From NCBI GenBank assembly GCA_964534565.1, contig CAZHON010000001.1, positions 631,618 through 695,617 on the forward strand: DNA of 64,000 bases. Reading direction: 5' to 3'. The stretch comes from CAZHON01 sp964534565 (GTDB lineage Bacteria > Patescibacteriota > Gracilibacteria > Peribacterales > Peribacteraceae). The notes beneath the pieces were generated by a model, which had not been told where the DNA came from, made no database searches, and was given only the letters and a program-made list of their open reading frames with translations. The stretch's first letter is position 1. Each line of letters starts with the position of its first letter. A program made the position numbers and the translations under genes. This document shows positions 8,666-18,060 of this stretch, in pieces.

Positions 8666-10459
8666 ATGGCTTCAAACAAACAATTTTCGATGCTGATGGG
8701 GGGTCTCTTGGGAGTTATTCTGTGTCAGTGGATTGAACCGCTCGTCCCTCTTGCGCATGCGGAAACTTTCACAGCATTTACGATGACGGAAGAGACTCTG
8801 AAGAACGGTGCGTTTCTGGGAACCATCATTCAGGGACTCGATGCTATTCAATGGATTTCGTTCAGCATTCTCGACAAGCTTTTAAACCCCAACTTCATCC
8901 TCAACAGTATGGATGGAGGAACGGGATCGTTGGGTGATACGCTCAATAGAATTTGGGTTCTCTCACGAAACATCATGAACGTGGGATTTGCCGTAATGTT
9001 GCTATTTGGAGCGATTTATACGGTCGTCACAGCCAATAAGGAAATGATCAATCAGCACATGCGCCGTTTCGTGTTGGCAATCATCCTTGTGAACTTTTCG
9101 TGGATGTTCTGTCTTATGACCATCGATGTCGCCAACGTTCTTACGACGGTGATCTATGGAATTCCTATGGAACTAACGGGCGGAAAGCCGGAGTGTAAAA
9201 CAATCATCAATGGAAAAGAGGAGAAGTGTCTGGTGATTTTGGACGTGGAATTGTTTCCCGACGCAAACAGAATAAAACAGCTGAAGGCGGCAAAAGCTGA
9301 CGCTAAAGGAATCGGTTGGAATGAATACGGGCCGGTCTTCGTCCAAAAGGGAGAATGGAATGAGGCAAATCTCAATAGCACGAATGGGATTAAAACCCCG
9401 GCGCTTCAGGCGCTTGCGGGAAACTTCAGCTACATTGGAATGATGTCCCAAGTGGACAAGAACGTCCCCACCGCTTCCAGCAACATTCAAAACTGGACGA
9501 ACTATCTCATTCGACAATTCTTGGTGGTGTTCATCCACGTCGCACTCGCAATCCCCCTCCTGGCGCTTGTCGTCGCATTTTTGATGCGCTTACCCCTGCT
9601 GTGGATCACGATGGCGTTCATGCCTTTCTATTTCCTCGGATGGGTGCTTGAAGGAAAGTTGCCCGGCGCAGAGGAGACGAAGAAGATTCTGAATGAATTT
9701 TTGAAAGCTGCATTCTTGCCTGCAATTACCGCGCTGCCGCTGAGCATCGGATTCATCATGATGAACGGGCTTGCAACTGCCAATCTTGATGCACTGAAAC
9801 TTCAGTTGAAATCAGCGATGCCGATTACGGCAGGAATCACGACAATGTTCGATGTCGTCTGGATGGCCATGGCACTTGGCATCATGTGGCAGGGAACCTT
9901 CATGGCACTTGAGCATGCCGGTAAGGCAGGTATGTATGGTGGTTGGTTCAAGGAATTGGGATCGGGTCTGTTGAAGATTGGCGCTACTGCACCGTTGCAC
10001 TTGCCGTTCATTCCGCAGGGACTTCGCAACTTTGCCTTCGATATGGGTCGTCCAAAGTCCATTACGGACGCAATCGCGAAGAATGGTATGAAGGGACTCA
10101 ACGATAAATTCGGAGATGCGAAGGGGGCCAAAGCAGGCATTCCAAATTACACAGCTGCTAACCATAAGAGCAAAGTGGACGCCAATGATGTAGGCAAAAA
10201 GATTAATGATGTGTCCGCCTCTGGCGATTCGAAACAGCTCGATGAGCTTATCAAGGCAGTTCAAGCGGTGGACTCTTCGGCAAAGGTGTCAAAAGACAAC
10301 CTTATTGAGCATCTGGATGCCCTGAAGAAAGCAGGTGCATTGGATAACTCAATCGACCTCGGCCAATTGGAAAGAGTAATTAAAGCGCCACCCGCGCCCG
10401 CGCCCGCACCGACACCAGCTCCTGGCGCCCCTCCAGCAGGCGCTCCCCCTAAACCGTAA
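8666..10459 (+). CDS. VirB6/TrbL-like polytopic membrane protein
   Basis: 597 residues. A signal-like hydrophobic start (about 9-32, ending AHAE) is followed by hydrophobic segments near 95-120, 130-155, 283-310, 312-330, 355-375 and 395-415. The C-terminal 150 residues are soluble and end in an Ala/Pro repeat of the type APAPAPTPAPGAPP. The architecture resembles VirB6/TrbL channel proteins of type IV secretion. The next gene begins immediately after the stop. TAGAAT (8654-8659) lies 6 nt before the ATG with a TTGTTG 17 bp further upstream. Function in secretion or DNA uptake is inferred from topology only. Confidence 0.6.
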   Translation: MASNKQFSMLMGGLLGVILCQWIEPLVPLAHAETFTAFTMTEETLKNGAFLGTIIQGLDAIQWISFSILDKLLNPNFILNSMDGGTGSLGDTLNRIWVLSRNIMNVGFAVMLLFGAIYTVVTANKEMINQHMRRFVLAIILVNFSWMFCLMTIDVANVLTTVIYGIPMELTGGKPECKTIINGKEEKCLVILDVELFPDANRIKQLKAAKADAKGIGWNEYGPVFVQKGEWNEANLNSTNGIKTPALQALAGNFSYIGMMSQVDKNVPTASSNIQNWTNYLIRQFLVVFIHVALAIPLLALVVAFLMRLPLLWITMAFMPFYFLGWVLEGKLPGAEETKKILNEFLKAAFLPAITALPLSIGFIMMNGLATANLDALKLQLKSAMPITAGITTMFDVVWMAMALGIMWQGTFMALEHAGKAGMYGGWFKELGSGLLKIGATAPLHLPFIPQGLRNFAFDMGRPKSITDAIAKNGMKGLNDKFGDAKGAKAGIPNYTAANHKSKVDANDVGKKINDVSASGDSKQLDELIKAVQAVDSSAKVSKDNLIEHLDALKKAGALDNSIDLGQLERVIKAPPAPAPAPTPAPGAPPAGAPPKP

Positions 10460-11638
10460 ATGGGTAAGCTTGATACGCAGAAAGGGCGCGAACAAATCGA
10501 TCCTGAGACAAAGGCGAAGGAAGAGTTGAAAGAAAATTTGGAGCAGAAACGTGCAGAAGTGACGAACGCACTTTTCAATGATCCTGTAAAACGCCCAGCC
10601 GTTGTGGAGGCAGCATTGAACGCAAAGGACGAGAGAACAACCGAAGCCAACCGAGCACGCATTCTCCAGGTAGCCGCACCGCCTGCGGATGGCACAGAAA
10701 AGGAGTGGATCACGGAGTGGGCAGACCACCTAGAGCGTCACTTCCCCAACACGGAATTCAAGGGGCCTGTGCGCACAGAGATCAATGAAATCATTAAAGG
10801 AATTCGCAGCAAGCGAGACTCGAAGGGGAAAATTGAGAACGGTCGATACATCAACCCGAGTACGAACATGATTCGTCATGAAAAGATTGCAACAGATATC
10901 AGCTACCTGGAGTCATTGAAAAAGACTGCAAGCGTGAGTGATCAGCAATATCTTCAAGATATGATCACCTATCTAACGAAGGCCAGCAAACTCGATGATA
11001 TTGGTCGCCGCCGTTATTTGGGAACCGTGCAGGAACAAAACTCTCCACATCAGGATTTTGTGAAACATGTAGGCAAAACTGCCGGATTCCTGATTTTTAC
11101 AGGAGCAGCAATCATTGGAACAACGATTACGCTCATCCATTGGTTCCGCACGGGAAAATTCAAACCGAACGTTCTCATGCTTGGAGCTCCTCTCGCATAC
11201 ATCCTCGCAAATCCAGGCATTTTGAAGGGGGAACCGCGTCGTATTGCCGAAGAATCAGCGGTCATCACGGATCATAAAAAACTTCTCCTGGATCACGGCA
11301 TCTACGGACAACAGGGACGAGCGCTGATGGAAGAAATGTTTAGGTTGCAGTCAAAGCCCAATGCAAACTCCACTATCCAGCGGTACATAAATGCATCCGA
11401 GAAGCCCGAAACACAGAAAGAGTTTTTTGCCCTGATTCAAGCAAGTCCAATGCTCATGAAACTGTTGAATCCTCAACCCGTTTTGAAGCCGGCAACTCCA
11501 AAAGTTCCCGAACACACATCGATGGAAGTACACCCCCTCATGCTCGGTGTCTTTCGATCGCTGACAATCACTCTTTCTCAAGTTCGACACCCAGACGCAC
11601 AGAAAACAGTCGCAACGTACGTCGAGACGCTGCAGTAA
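10460..11638 (+). CDS. Hypothetical protein with central membrane hairpin
   Basis: 392 residues beginning with the base after the upstream stop codon, so it is translationally linked to the VirB6-like gene. Residues 1-200 are charged and helical. Two hydrophobic segments (about 207-227 and 237-252) may form a membrane hairpin. The C-terminal part is soluble with a Pro/Lys-rich linker. No family recognised. Its coupling suggests a partner of the upstream channel-like protein. It converges on infB with a 4-bp gap and no terminator between them. Confidence 0.65.
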   Translation: MGKLDTQKGREQIDPETKAKEELKENLEQKRAEVTNALFNDPVKRPAVVEAALNAKDERTTEANRARILQVAAPPADGTEKEWITEWADHLERHFPNTEFKGPVRTEINEIIKGIRSKRDSKGKIENGRYINPSTNMIRHEKIATDISYLESLKKTASVSDQQYLQDMITYLTKASKLDDIGRRRYLGTVQEQNSPHQDFVKHVGKTAGFLIFTGAAIIGTTITLIHWFRTGKFKPNVLMLGAPLAYILANPGILKGEPRRIAEESAVITDHKKLLLDHGIYGQQGRALMEEMFRLQSKPNANSTIQRYINASEKPETQKEFFALIQASPMLMKLLNPQPVLKPATPKVPEHTSMEVHPLMLGVFRSLTITLSQVRHPDAQKTVATYVETLQ

Positions 11639-11642
11639 AGAA

Positions 11643-13862
11643 TTACGAAGCTTTGCGCTTGAATTCCTTGTTGAAGACCTCCAATTGATCCTCCACGAGA
11701 ACAGGAACGGAGGAATCAACGCGCATTCCGCATTCGCTGCCTTCTTTTGCTTCTTTGATGTCTTTGTCGACTTTACGCAATGACATGATGCGTCCCGTTC
11801 CCACAACCTGTCCTTCGCGTACCAAACGGAACTGCACACGCTTGATGAGTCCATCGGTCACACGACCTCCGATAATCTGCTCGCTTCCTTCGGTGAGGAA
11901 CACGCCCTTCACTTCCAAGTGGCCAAGCACCTGCTCTTCTTCTTCGGGTTCCAGGAGTCCCTGGAGGAGCAACTGAACCTCATCGAAGAGGGTGTAGATG
12001 ACGTCATACTGGCGTACACGCACATCTTCGCGCTCTGCGGTGCGCATCACAGCGGCTGAGACGGGAACACGGAATGCAACAACCAAGCCTTCGCCGGCAG
12101 CAGCCATCATCACATCGCTTTCGGTCACGGCTCCCACGGCAGCGTGAATGACCTTCACATGCACTTCCTGCTCACTCTGCTTCTCCAGTGTTGCCTTAAT
12201 CGCCTCCAGGGAACCTTGGGCATCGGCCTTCACAATCACTTTGAGCTGCGTTTGCTTTCCTTCCGTCAAACGATGCACCAAGTCCGCAAAGCTGTGACGC
12301 TGTTGCTGACCGCTCTTCTCCAGCATCTCTTCCACAAGCGCCCGAGCTTCTCGCTCGGAACCAACAACCTGCAAGATATCTCCGACCTGCGGCACCTCGG
12401 CAAAGCCTGAAACGCGAGCAGGACCGGATGGAAGAATTTCTGTGAGGCGTGTTCCTGTGGCATCGCTGAGAGCACGAACCTTTCCCATCGTACGACCACA
12501 AACGAACGCATCTCCCACCTTCAGTGTTCCTGCATTCACGATGATGCTTCCCAGAGGACCCAGCGTCGGATCCAAGTGACTTTCGATCACGGTTGCGACC
12601 GCTGAACGATTGGGGTTTGCCTTCGGTTGATTGAGCTCGGTGAGCAGAAGGATGTGATCCAGAATGCTATCGATACCAAGTTTCGTCACTGCGGAGCAGG
12701 GAATCATCGGCACATCACCTCCCCACTCCTCGGGCTGGAGTCCATGACCTGCCAACTCCCCTTTCACGCGCTCCGGATCGGCATTGGGGCGATCCATCTT
12801 GTTGATGGCGACAATGATTTTCACGCCTGCATCCTTCGCGTGATTGATCGCTTCCACGGTTGTCGGACGAACTCCTTCTTCTGCAGACACCACAAGGATT
12901 GCGATATCGGTAATTTGGGCCCCACGAGCGCGCATTGCCGTGAAGGCTTCGTGACCAGGCGTATCGAGGAACGTGATCGCCTTTCCGTCGTGCTTCACCT
13001 GATACGCACCGATGTGCTGCGTGATTCCTCCGGATTCACCAGCAACCACATTGGTCTGACGAATGGCATCGAGGATCGATGTCTTTCCATGGTCGACGTG
13101 ACCCATCACCACCACGATCGGCGGACGTGGGAGCAATTTTTCTGGATCATCCTTGAGAAGTTCGGACAAGTTCTTGTTGAACAAATCTTCCGCTTTTGCG
13201 GCACTCTCCTCGCGCTGTACCGTGACCCCCAGCTCGGCTGCAACGATGGCAGCGGTGTCGTAGTCGATGTTCTGTGTAATCGTTGCGAGCACTCCGTTTT
13301 TCATGAGCGCCTGAATCACCTGAGGAACTTGCACACCTGTCTTTTCGGCAAACTCTTTCACGGTAATGAGAGCTGGCAACGGAACAATACCTTCCTTCTT
13401 TTTAATCTGTTCCTGCTGCTGACTATTGGACTCTTTCTTCTGACGTCGCAGGGCAGCCTGCTGTTCATGACCAGTGTCACGTGCCTGCTTTCTTGCCGGA
13501 GCGGAGTGCTGCGTCTGACGAGCGATCGCCTCTTTCGACACGCCATCGAGTGACAGCTTGCGAAGAACAGGCAACGACTCTGCGGGCTTGGGTGCCTCTG
13601 CTGCGGCAGGAGTTTGAGAGGCTGCTTCCGTGCTTGCACCTTCTCCAGCGGGTGCTGCGCCTTCTTCTGCCCCCTCTCCACCGAAGACCGACATGTCGGG
13701 CGTAATGTTGTACTTTCGTGCAATGAAACGAATCACACCGTGCGCCAATGCGTCGGGGACTTCGCGGTCGGTCGGCTTTACTCCGAAATCAACCGATTGA
13801 AGCTCCTTGCGGAGCTGTTGTCCTGTCATGCCGACGGCCTTCGCCAATTGAACAAGTCTCAT
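11643..13862 (-). CDS. infB: Translation initiation factor IF-2
   Basis: GTPase that delivers initiator tRNA to the 30S subunit. Residues 1-52 are an IF2_N-type module (LVQLAKAVGMTGQQLRKEL). A low-complexity Ala/Glu/Gln linker follows, then a second IF2_N module (ITVKEFAEKTGVQ), G1 GHVDHGKT (254-261), G3 DTPGHEAF, G4 NKMD, and the beta-barrel and C-terminal domains ending with RVREGQVVGTGRI-like sequence. At 739 residues it has a short linker compared with E. coli. The DHH nuclease gene lies upstream on the same strand; rbfA, often between them elsewhere, is absent. Confidence 0.96.
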   Translation of the reverse strand: MRLVQLAKAVGMTGQQLRKELQSVDFGVKPTDREVPDALAHGVIRFIARKYNITPDMSVFGGEGAEEGAAPAGEGASTEAASQTPAAAEAPKPAESLPVLRKLSLDGVSKEAIARQTQHSAPARKQARDTGHEQQAALRRQKKESNSQQQEQIKKKEGIVPLPALITVKEFAEKTGVQVPQVIQALMKNGVLATITQNIDYDTAAIVAAELGVTVQREESAAKAEDLFNKNLSELLKDDPEKLLPRPPIVVVMGHVDHGKTSILDAIRQTNVVAGESGGITQHIGAYQVKHDGKAITFLDTPGHEAFTAMRARGAQITDIAILVVSAEEGVRPTTVEAINHAKDAGVKIIVAINKMDRPNADPERVKGELAGHGLQPEEWGGDVPMIPCSAVTKLGIDSILDHILLLTELNQPKANPNRSAVATVIESHLDPTLGPLGSIIVNAGTLKVGDAFVCGRTMGKVRALSDATGTRLTEILPSGPARVSGFAEVPQVGDILQVVGSEREARALVEEMLEKSGQQQRHSFADLVHRLTEGKQTQLKVIVKADAQGSLEAIKATLEKQSEQEVHVKVIHAAVGAVTESDVMMAAAGEGLVVAFRVPVSAAVMRTAEREDVRVRQYDVIYTLFDEVQLLLQGLLEPEEEEQVLGHLEVKGVFLTEGSEQIIGGRVTDGLIKRVQFRLVREGQVVGTGRIMSLRKVDKDIKEAKEGSECGMRVDSSVPVLVEDQLEVFNKEFKRKAS

Positions 13863-13929
13863 ACGGTACGCAAAATCGCGCGACAGGAGAGTATCAGAGA
13901 GTGAGTCGTTTCACCAGAGCCGGAATGTC

Positions 13930-15276
13930 TTACTCCGTCACCTTCTGCACAATATCGCCGCTCGACTGAGACGGTGACTGTGTCACGTTTTTCACAATAT
14001 CTTGCTGAGGCGCACTTGGCTGTACGGGAATCGGTGCAGCAACAATGCGTGCACTCTCGGGAGCGGTTGATTGAGGAATCGGCTTTGGTACGCCGGGCAT
14101 CGGTGCATCTTGCTCCTGTTTTTGCTGCAAAATCCCCTCCTTCAATTTCTGAATACACTCAATCACTTGCAGTTGGAAGTTGGAATACTGTCCCACGCGG
14201 AACCCGGACGCGCGTGCGTGGCCTCCTCCACCATAGGTCTTTCCGGCAAGCGCACTGACATCGACCGCCGCTGTGGATCGCATACTCGCTTTCAGTCCTC
14301 CTTCTTCGACTTCCGTGAAGAGCACGTACACATCGGCATCGGGAATCGTTGAGATGAGTTCATCCAAAATCCCCTGCGTCTCTTTGCTTGTGGCCTCCAT
14401 TTCAGCAAGGTCATCGCGGCTGATGGCGGACCACACGATGCGTGAACCGGGATCGACCTGAATGTGATTGAGCGCACGTCCCCAAATTTTGAGGGTGGAG
14501 AGAGGTTTGGTCTTGTAGATGTGCTGGATAATTTCCTGCTGACGGGCCCCTCGTTCCAGAAGCTCCGCTGCAACTTCGAGCGAACGCGGAGTCGTATTGG
14601 GGTTTTGGAAACTGCGTGTATCGGTAATGAGTCCGGTCAACAGAAGCGTTGCGATGTCGGCATTCAGTTGCTCCTTAAGAACCGCGATCTGCAAACACCA
14701 CTGGTACAACACCTCGGTCGCACTGGCGCTTGTGGGGTCGATCATTTGGATCTGACCGAAGCCCGTGTTGCTGATGTGATGATCGATATTGAGAATCGGC
14801 ACCTCGGCAAACAAATCGACATGTTCGCGATAGAGGGACCCCAGCAAAGCGAGATCTGCGGTATCGACCGTGACAATGAGGTCATACTTTTTGCCTCCAT
14901 CGCTGAGACTGATTTGCTGCGAACGAATGCGCCCCCTCTTGGGAATCACGATGATATTCACCTTCTGGTCCTCGACCGTGTAGCGCAGCTTGTCGACCTC
15001 CACTCCATCCTCCAGGTTCACGGTGATAATGAACTCCTGACTCTCCCCTACTTCCTGCTCCAACTTTTCAAACCCCGGCATGAATTGGAGAGATTCGGGA
15101 AGGGTGTCTGGGCAGATCACTGTGACGTCTTTCCCCAATCCATGGAACAAGTGATAACACGCAAGCGCGCTGCTCAAACCATCGGGATCGACGTTTGCGT
15201 GAGGAATCACGAGGATGCGCTGAGCCTGCTCAATTGCCTTAAAGGCGGCCGTTGCTTGCTGGGATGAGAGACTCAT
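13930..15276 (-). CDS. DHH/DHHA1 phosphoesterase, NrnA-like
   Basis: Metal-dependent phosphodiesterase family acting on short oligonucleotides or phosphorylated nucleotides. Motif I is HANVDPDGLSS (25-35), the DHH motif is NIDHHISN, and the DHHA1 signature GGGGHARASGF lies near 355-365. There is about 50 extra residues between motif I and the DHH motif compared with B. subtilis NrnA, and a Gln/Pro/Ala-rich tail of about 70 residues. The infB-nrnA order is common in bacteria. TTGCAA-17 bp-TATAAT (15293-15321) lies 16 nt before the ATG. Confidence 0.85.
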   Translation of the reverse strand: MSLSSQQATAAFKAIEQAQRILVIPHANVDPDGLSSALACYHLFHGLGKDVTVICPDTLPESLQFMPGFEKLEQEVGESQEFIITVNLEDGVEVDKLRYTVEDQKVNIIVIPKRGRIRSQQISLSDGGKKYDLIVTVDTADLALLGSLYREHVDLFAEVPILNIDHHISNTGFGQIQMIDPTSASATEVLYQWCLQIAVLKEQLNADIATLLLTGLITDTRSFQNPNTTPRSLEVAAELLERGARQQEIIQHIYKTKPLSTLKIWGRALNHIQVDPGSRIVWSAISRDDLAEMEATSKETQGILDELISTIPDADVYVLFTEVEEGGLKASMRSTAAVDVSALAGKTYGGGGHARASGFRVGQYSNFQLQVIECIQKLKEGILQQKQEQDAPMPGVPKPIPQSTAPESARIVAAPIPVQPSAPQQDIVKNVTQSPSQSSGDIVQKVTE

Positions 15277-15292
15277 GAGTGGTTAACGTTTT

Positions 15293-15321
15293 ATTATACA
15301 ACATTATTGATTATTTTGCAA
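15293..15321 (-). promoter_or_regulatory. Promoter of the DHH phosphoesterase gene
   Basis: On the minus strand TTGCAA (15316-15321), 17 bp and a consensus TATAAT (15293-15298). The start codon is 16 nt downstream of the -10, so the leader would be under 10 nt. Confidence 0.65.
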
Positions 15322-15413
15322 TATTATGACAATAGTGCAAATGGGGGCTAAAAGGGGCAATTGAAGCACGCTTAAAAGCCAAAAGCAAGGTATTGGACAA
15401 AGAGGCATAGCAG

Positions 15414-15465
15414 AACACAGCCTCTCCCCGTTGGGGAGAGGCCGGTGTTCCCTAGCTCCTGTGTT
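15414..15465. repeat. Nested palindrome, REP-like element 1
   Basis: AACACAG (15414-15420) and CTGTGTT (15459-15465) enclose a 9-bp hairpin, CCTCTCCCC-GTT-GGGGAGAGG (15421-15441). The CCTCTCCC core recurs in the intergenic element at 38399-38503. It lies between the DHH gene promoter and the end of the aspartoacylase-like gene. No T-tract follows, so a terminator is less likely. Confidence 0.55.
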
Positions 15466-15497
15466 GGCTACAAATAGTAACGACGCATGTTGCAGTG

Positions 15498-16451
15498 TTA
15501 GGCGGCCGCCTGGACGATGAACCAGATTTCGCTGGCAACATCGCCTTTGGTAAGCACTTGTTCACAAGGGCACCAAATCAACTGGCCGTCGCACGGCGCA
15601 CTGATCTGATCGCCTTCGTTGTCCGCAAGCAGCATGTCTCCTTTTTTCACTTCGGCGTGTTCGATGAGAAAGTCGGCGTCGGTGACCGCGAATTTATCAT
15701 TGGGAGCCATGACCGAGTCGACGACCCGGTAGACTTTCTTCTTGGTGGGTTCACTCGGTTGTTCCGCGAGGATTCCGAGGAAAGCCGCCCAGTTGCGGAA
15801 GATCGAAAGGGCGTTGAGCGGGGCTTGTTCGCTCCGCGTTTGGCCGCATTCAACTTCGATCGCAAGCGCGCCTTTGTACAGTGCGCTATGGGGACTGGTT
15901 TTGGTCCCTTTCGCTTCTTGCGTCTTAGCAACGTCGGTGTAGACGGTCCGAACGAGAGCGAGACGTGCGAAGAGAGCGTCGGTTTTTTCTTGGGAGCCGA
16001 GGATGCCGAGGCCGGCACATTCGGACACCCCATCGGTCGAATGAACATCGATGACTGCATCCACGTCGCCGATGAGGCGACGCAGTTGCAACGCACGAGC
16101 GTATTCAGAAGCTTCGCCTTCGAGCGCGGCCAGGTCGGCGGGGAGCCGATTCATGTCCTTGTCGATAAAGCGATAGTCCTTCCAACTGTCGCCTTCGGCC
16201 TCGATTGCCTTGGCGGCCGCGTAGAGATTGCCGATGGCGATCGTGAGGTCCACGTCGAGGAACTCGGTGCCGTGAGTCATCAGGAACTCGTAGATGAGAA
16301 GACCGGTGTTGATCTCCTTTCCGTGAGTGCCGATAAGCACGAGAACCTTCTTCGTCGGCGTACCGAAGACGAAACGTTCGACTCCGTAGACTCCGTCGAT
16401 TTCATTTGAGGCAAGCTCAGCAAACAACGCGCGGGGACTGTTGAGGTCCAT
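15498..16451 (-). CDS. Succinylglutamate desuccinylase/aspartoacylase family zinc hydrolase
   Basis: M14-like zinc carboxypeptidase fold that hydrolyses N-acyl amino acids. Visible zinc ligands are H43 and E46 in GTHGKE and H137 in DVHST; DMNR (99-102) and a Glu near 199-201 (LAIEVECG) fit substrate binding and catalysis. The substrate cannot be told from sequence. Unlike nearly every neighbour, it has a real Shine-Dalgarno (AAGGAG 8 nt before the ATG) and a distant sigma-70 promoter (16563-16590), giving a leader of about 100 nt. This suggests relatively recent acquisition. Confidence 0.8.
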   Translation of the reverse strand: MDLNSPRALFAELASNEIDGVYGVERFVFGTPTKKVLVLIGTHGKEINTGLLIYEFLMTHGTEFLDVDLTIAIGNLYAAAKAIEAEGDSWKDYRFIDKDMNRLPADLAALEGEASEYARALQLRRLIGDVDAVIDVHSTDGVSECAGLGILGSQEKTDALFARLALVRTVYTDVAKTQEAKGTKTSPHSALYKGALAIEVECGQTRSEQAPLNALSIFRNWAAFLGILAEQPSEPTKKKVYRVVDSVMAPNDKFAVTDADFLIEHAEVKKGDMLLADNEGDQISAPCDGQLIWCPCEQVLTKGDVASEIWFIVQAAA

Positions 16452-16562
16452 GGATCCAACTCCTTCAAAACAAAACGGTTGTGAACGACACCAAAAGGCC
16501 TAATTCAACGTTCCAAACGTCAAATAACTATTCTGTAGCCTGTGGTGCCAAGGAACCTTCTA

Positions 16563-16590
16563 ACTATATATTTTTATAACATTTTGTCAA
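16563..16590 (-). promoter_or_regulatory. Canonical promoter of the aspartoacylase-like gene
   Basis: On the minus strand TTGACA (16585-16590), 16 bp, TATAGT (16563-16568). Transcription would begin about 105 nt before the ATG at 16451, leaving a leader with a Shine-Dalgarno site. It is the best match to the textbook -35 among the promoters I found here. Confidence 0.55.
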
Positions 16591-16643
16591 TATGTCTAGT
16601 ATCTACATAAATACAGCAAATAAGCCATTCAATGCACTTTATG

Positions 16644-18041
16644 CTATTTGGTCACTCCTAAAACGATGCTTTCGGCAATAGAGGCACTCGCATCAAATGC
16701 CTCCTGCAACGTGACGGTTTTAAAGGAGTCCTGCACTCGTTTCCAGGTGTCCTCTCCTCCGTACAACACAACATCGAGTGCGTGAATCGGTTCGCGATTG
16801 AGGAAGAATAAATCCCATCCGTACTGATACATCGGTGAACTTGGAGGGAGTCCCGGGGGATCGAGTGCGATGTCCTGATACGTTTTGCGAAGAGCGTGGA
16901 GGAAATGAATCTGATTGAATCCACCAAGACACTCAATGCCGTAGTAGAGGTAGAGTGTGACGTAGGACACGAAGAGGTTCGGCATCAGCGTTCGATTCAT
17001 CAGTCCCTCCGCAATCGCCGTGGGAGTGAAGGCAACCTTCATGGAACCATCGGCAGAGACCAACCACTCCCCTTCTTTCTGCAGCGTGACACGTTGATGC
17101 TTTTCGGAAATTCCCCAGAACAAATGCGTCCCCATCACGCCTTGGCGCACAAACGGCGTCATCGCATCGAGCAGACGTTGCAGCGCAGATGCATCGTCAA
17201 AGAAGAGCTTTGTCAGCGATGTAGAACCATTTAAATGATGGCTACACAGAGCCTCTTTCACGAGCTCCTCAAGTTCAACATACACAAGTGTTCCCGCTTC
17301 GTTGGCAAAAAGTTGATTCCACAGAAGTCTATTTGCGATCGTGGATTGAGAACACAGGTCAGGAGCGCCAAGAACACGTGGATCACGACACACTGTCTTG
17401 ATGACGCTCTCTACTTTCTCCGCGATCTCTTTGGAGACATCGTTACTGCGCACGGCTGCACGCAACACCCCTTCAATTTTTTCGACCTCCTCTTCTTTGA
17501 ACGCACGGAATCCATACACCAAACTGGAGTGGGCATTGCTCGGGAGCAATGAGAGTTTTTGCGTCGTCCATGCTCCATCTTTTTCCGCATGGAACTGAAA
17601 CCCACGAGGATAGTCGTCGTTATTCAGCGACACGCTGGCGCAGGACAAAACGAATGTATAGGGAGAGGGAGTCTGTAAGAATGACTGCAGACCGGAGGCC
17701 AGAAGAGCGTTACTGGAGACGGCCAATCCTGCATTGAGGATTCCATGATGATCCGCAGAAGAGGCGCAATACACCTGTTTCAATTGATGAATGAGCCCTT
17801 TTGCGACATCGCTCCCTAAACGCGTCGTCACAATCTTTTCGATGCAAGACAGCAATTCATCTTTGCGTTCTTCGTTTGCAGGTCCCACCTTCTTCAAATT
17901 TGCTTCAGCGAATTGCTGAAGAGATTGAGATCCGTTCTTCTCGAGCACCTCCTTCAAAAAAGGACGCAGCGCAAACACTTCATCAAGCCGAGTGCTGGGA
18001 CTTTTTGGTGCAGGCCCAATGGAGAATGGCGACGTACTCAT
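16644..18041 (-). CDS. Unknown protein, paralogue A of a tandem pair
   Basis: About 465 residues from ATG 18041 (MSTSPFSIG). A longer frame opens at a TTG (18101) but would overlap the upstream gene by 41 bp. It shares with the upstream gene a set of ordered motifs: SSADHHG, CASVSLNN, YPRGFQFH, LFWGI and YYGIECLGGFNQIH. No signal peptide; one mildly hydrophobic stretch near the Tyr-rich LYLYYGIECLGG motif. I do not recognise a family. The conserved HH pair and Asn-Asn/Pro-Arg-Gly motifs look like an enzyme active site, but that is a guess. Confidence 0.7.
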   Translation of the reverse strand: MSTSPFSIGPAPKSPSTRLDEVFALRPFLKEVLEKNGSQSLQQFAEANLKKVGPANEERKDELLSCIEKIVTTRLGSDVAKGLIHQLKQVYCASSADHHGILNAGLAVSSNALLASGLQSFLQTPSPYTFVLSCASVSLNNDDYPRGFQFHAEKDGAWTTQKLSLLPSNAHSSLVYGFRAFKEEEVEKIEGVLRAAVRSNDVSKEIAEKVESVIKTVCRDPRVLGAPDLCSQSTIANRLLWNQLFANEAGTLVYVELEELVKEALCSHHLNGSTSLTKLFFDDASALQRLLDAMTPFVRQGVMGTHLFWGISEKHQRVTLQKEGEWLVSADGSMKVAFTPTAIAEGLMNRTLMPNLFVSYVTLYLYYGIECLGGFNQIHFLHALRKTYQDIALDPPGLPPSSPMYQYGWDLFFLNREPIHALDVVLYGGEDTWKRVQDSFKTVTLQEAFDASASIAESIVLGVTK

Positions 18042-18060
18042 GGGAGTGTTCGCAGGAATC

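Noticed and set aside
12627..13553. 308-codon plus-strand frame inside infB
   Set aside because: Antisense shadow of a conserved gene, with atypical composition.
15421..15441. GC hairpin as a terminator
   Set aside because: No T-tract on either strand and the core recurs elsewhere, so a REP-like repeat fits better.
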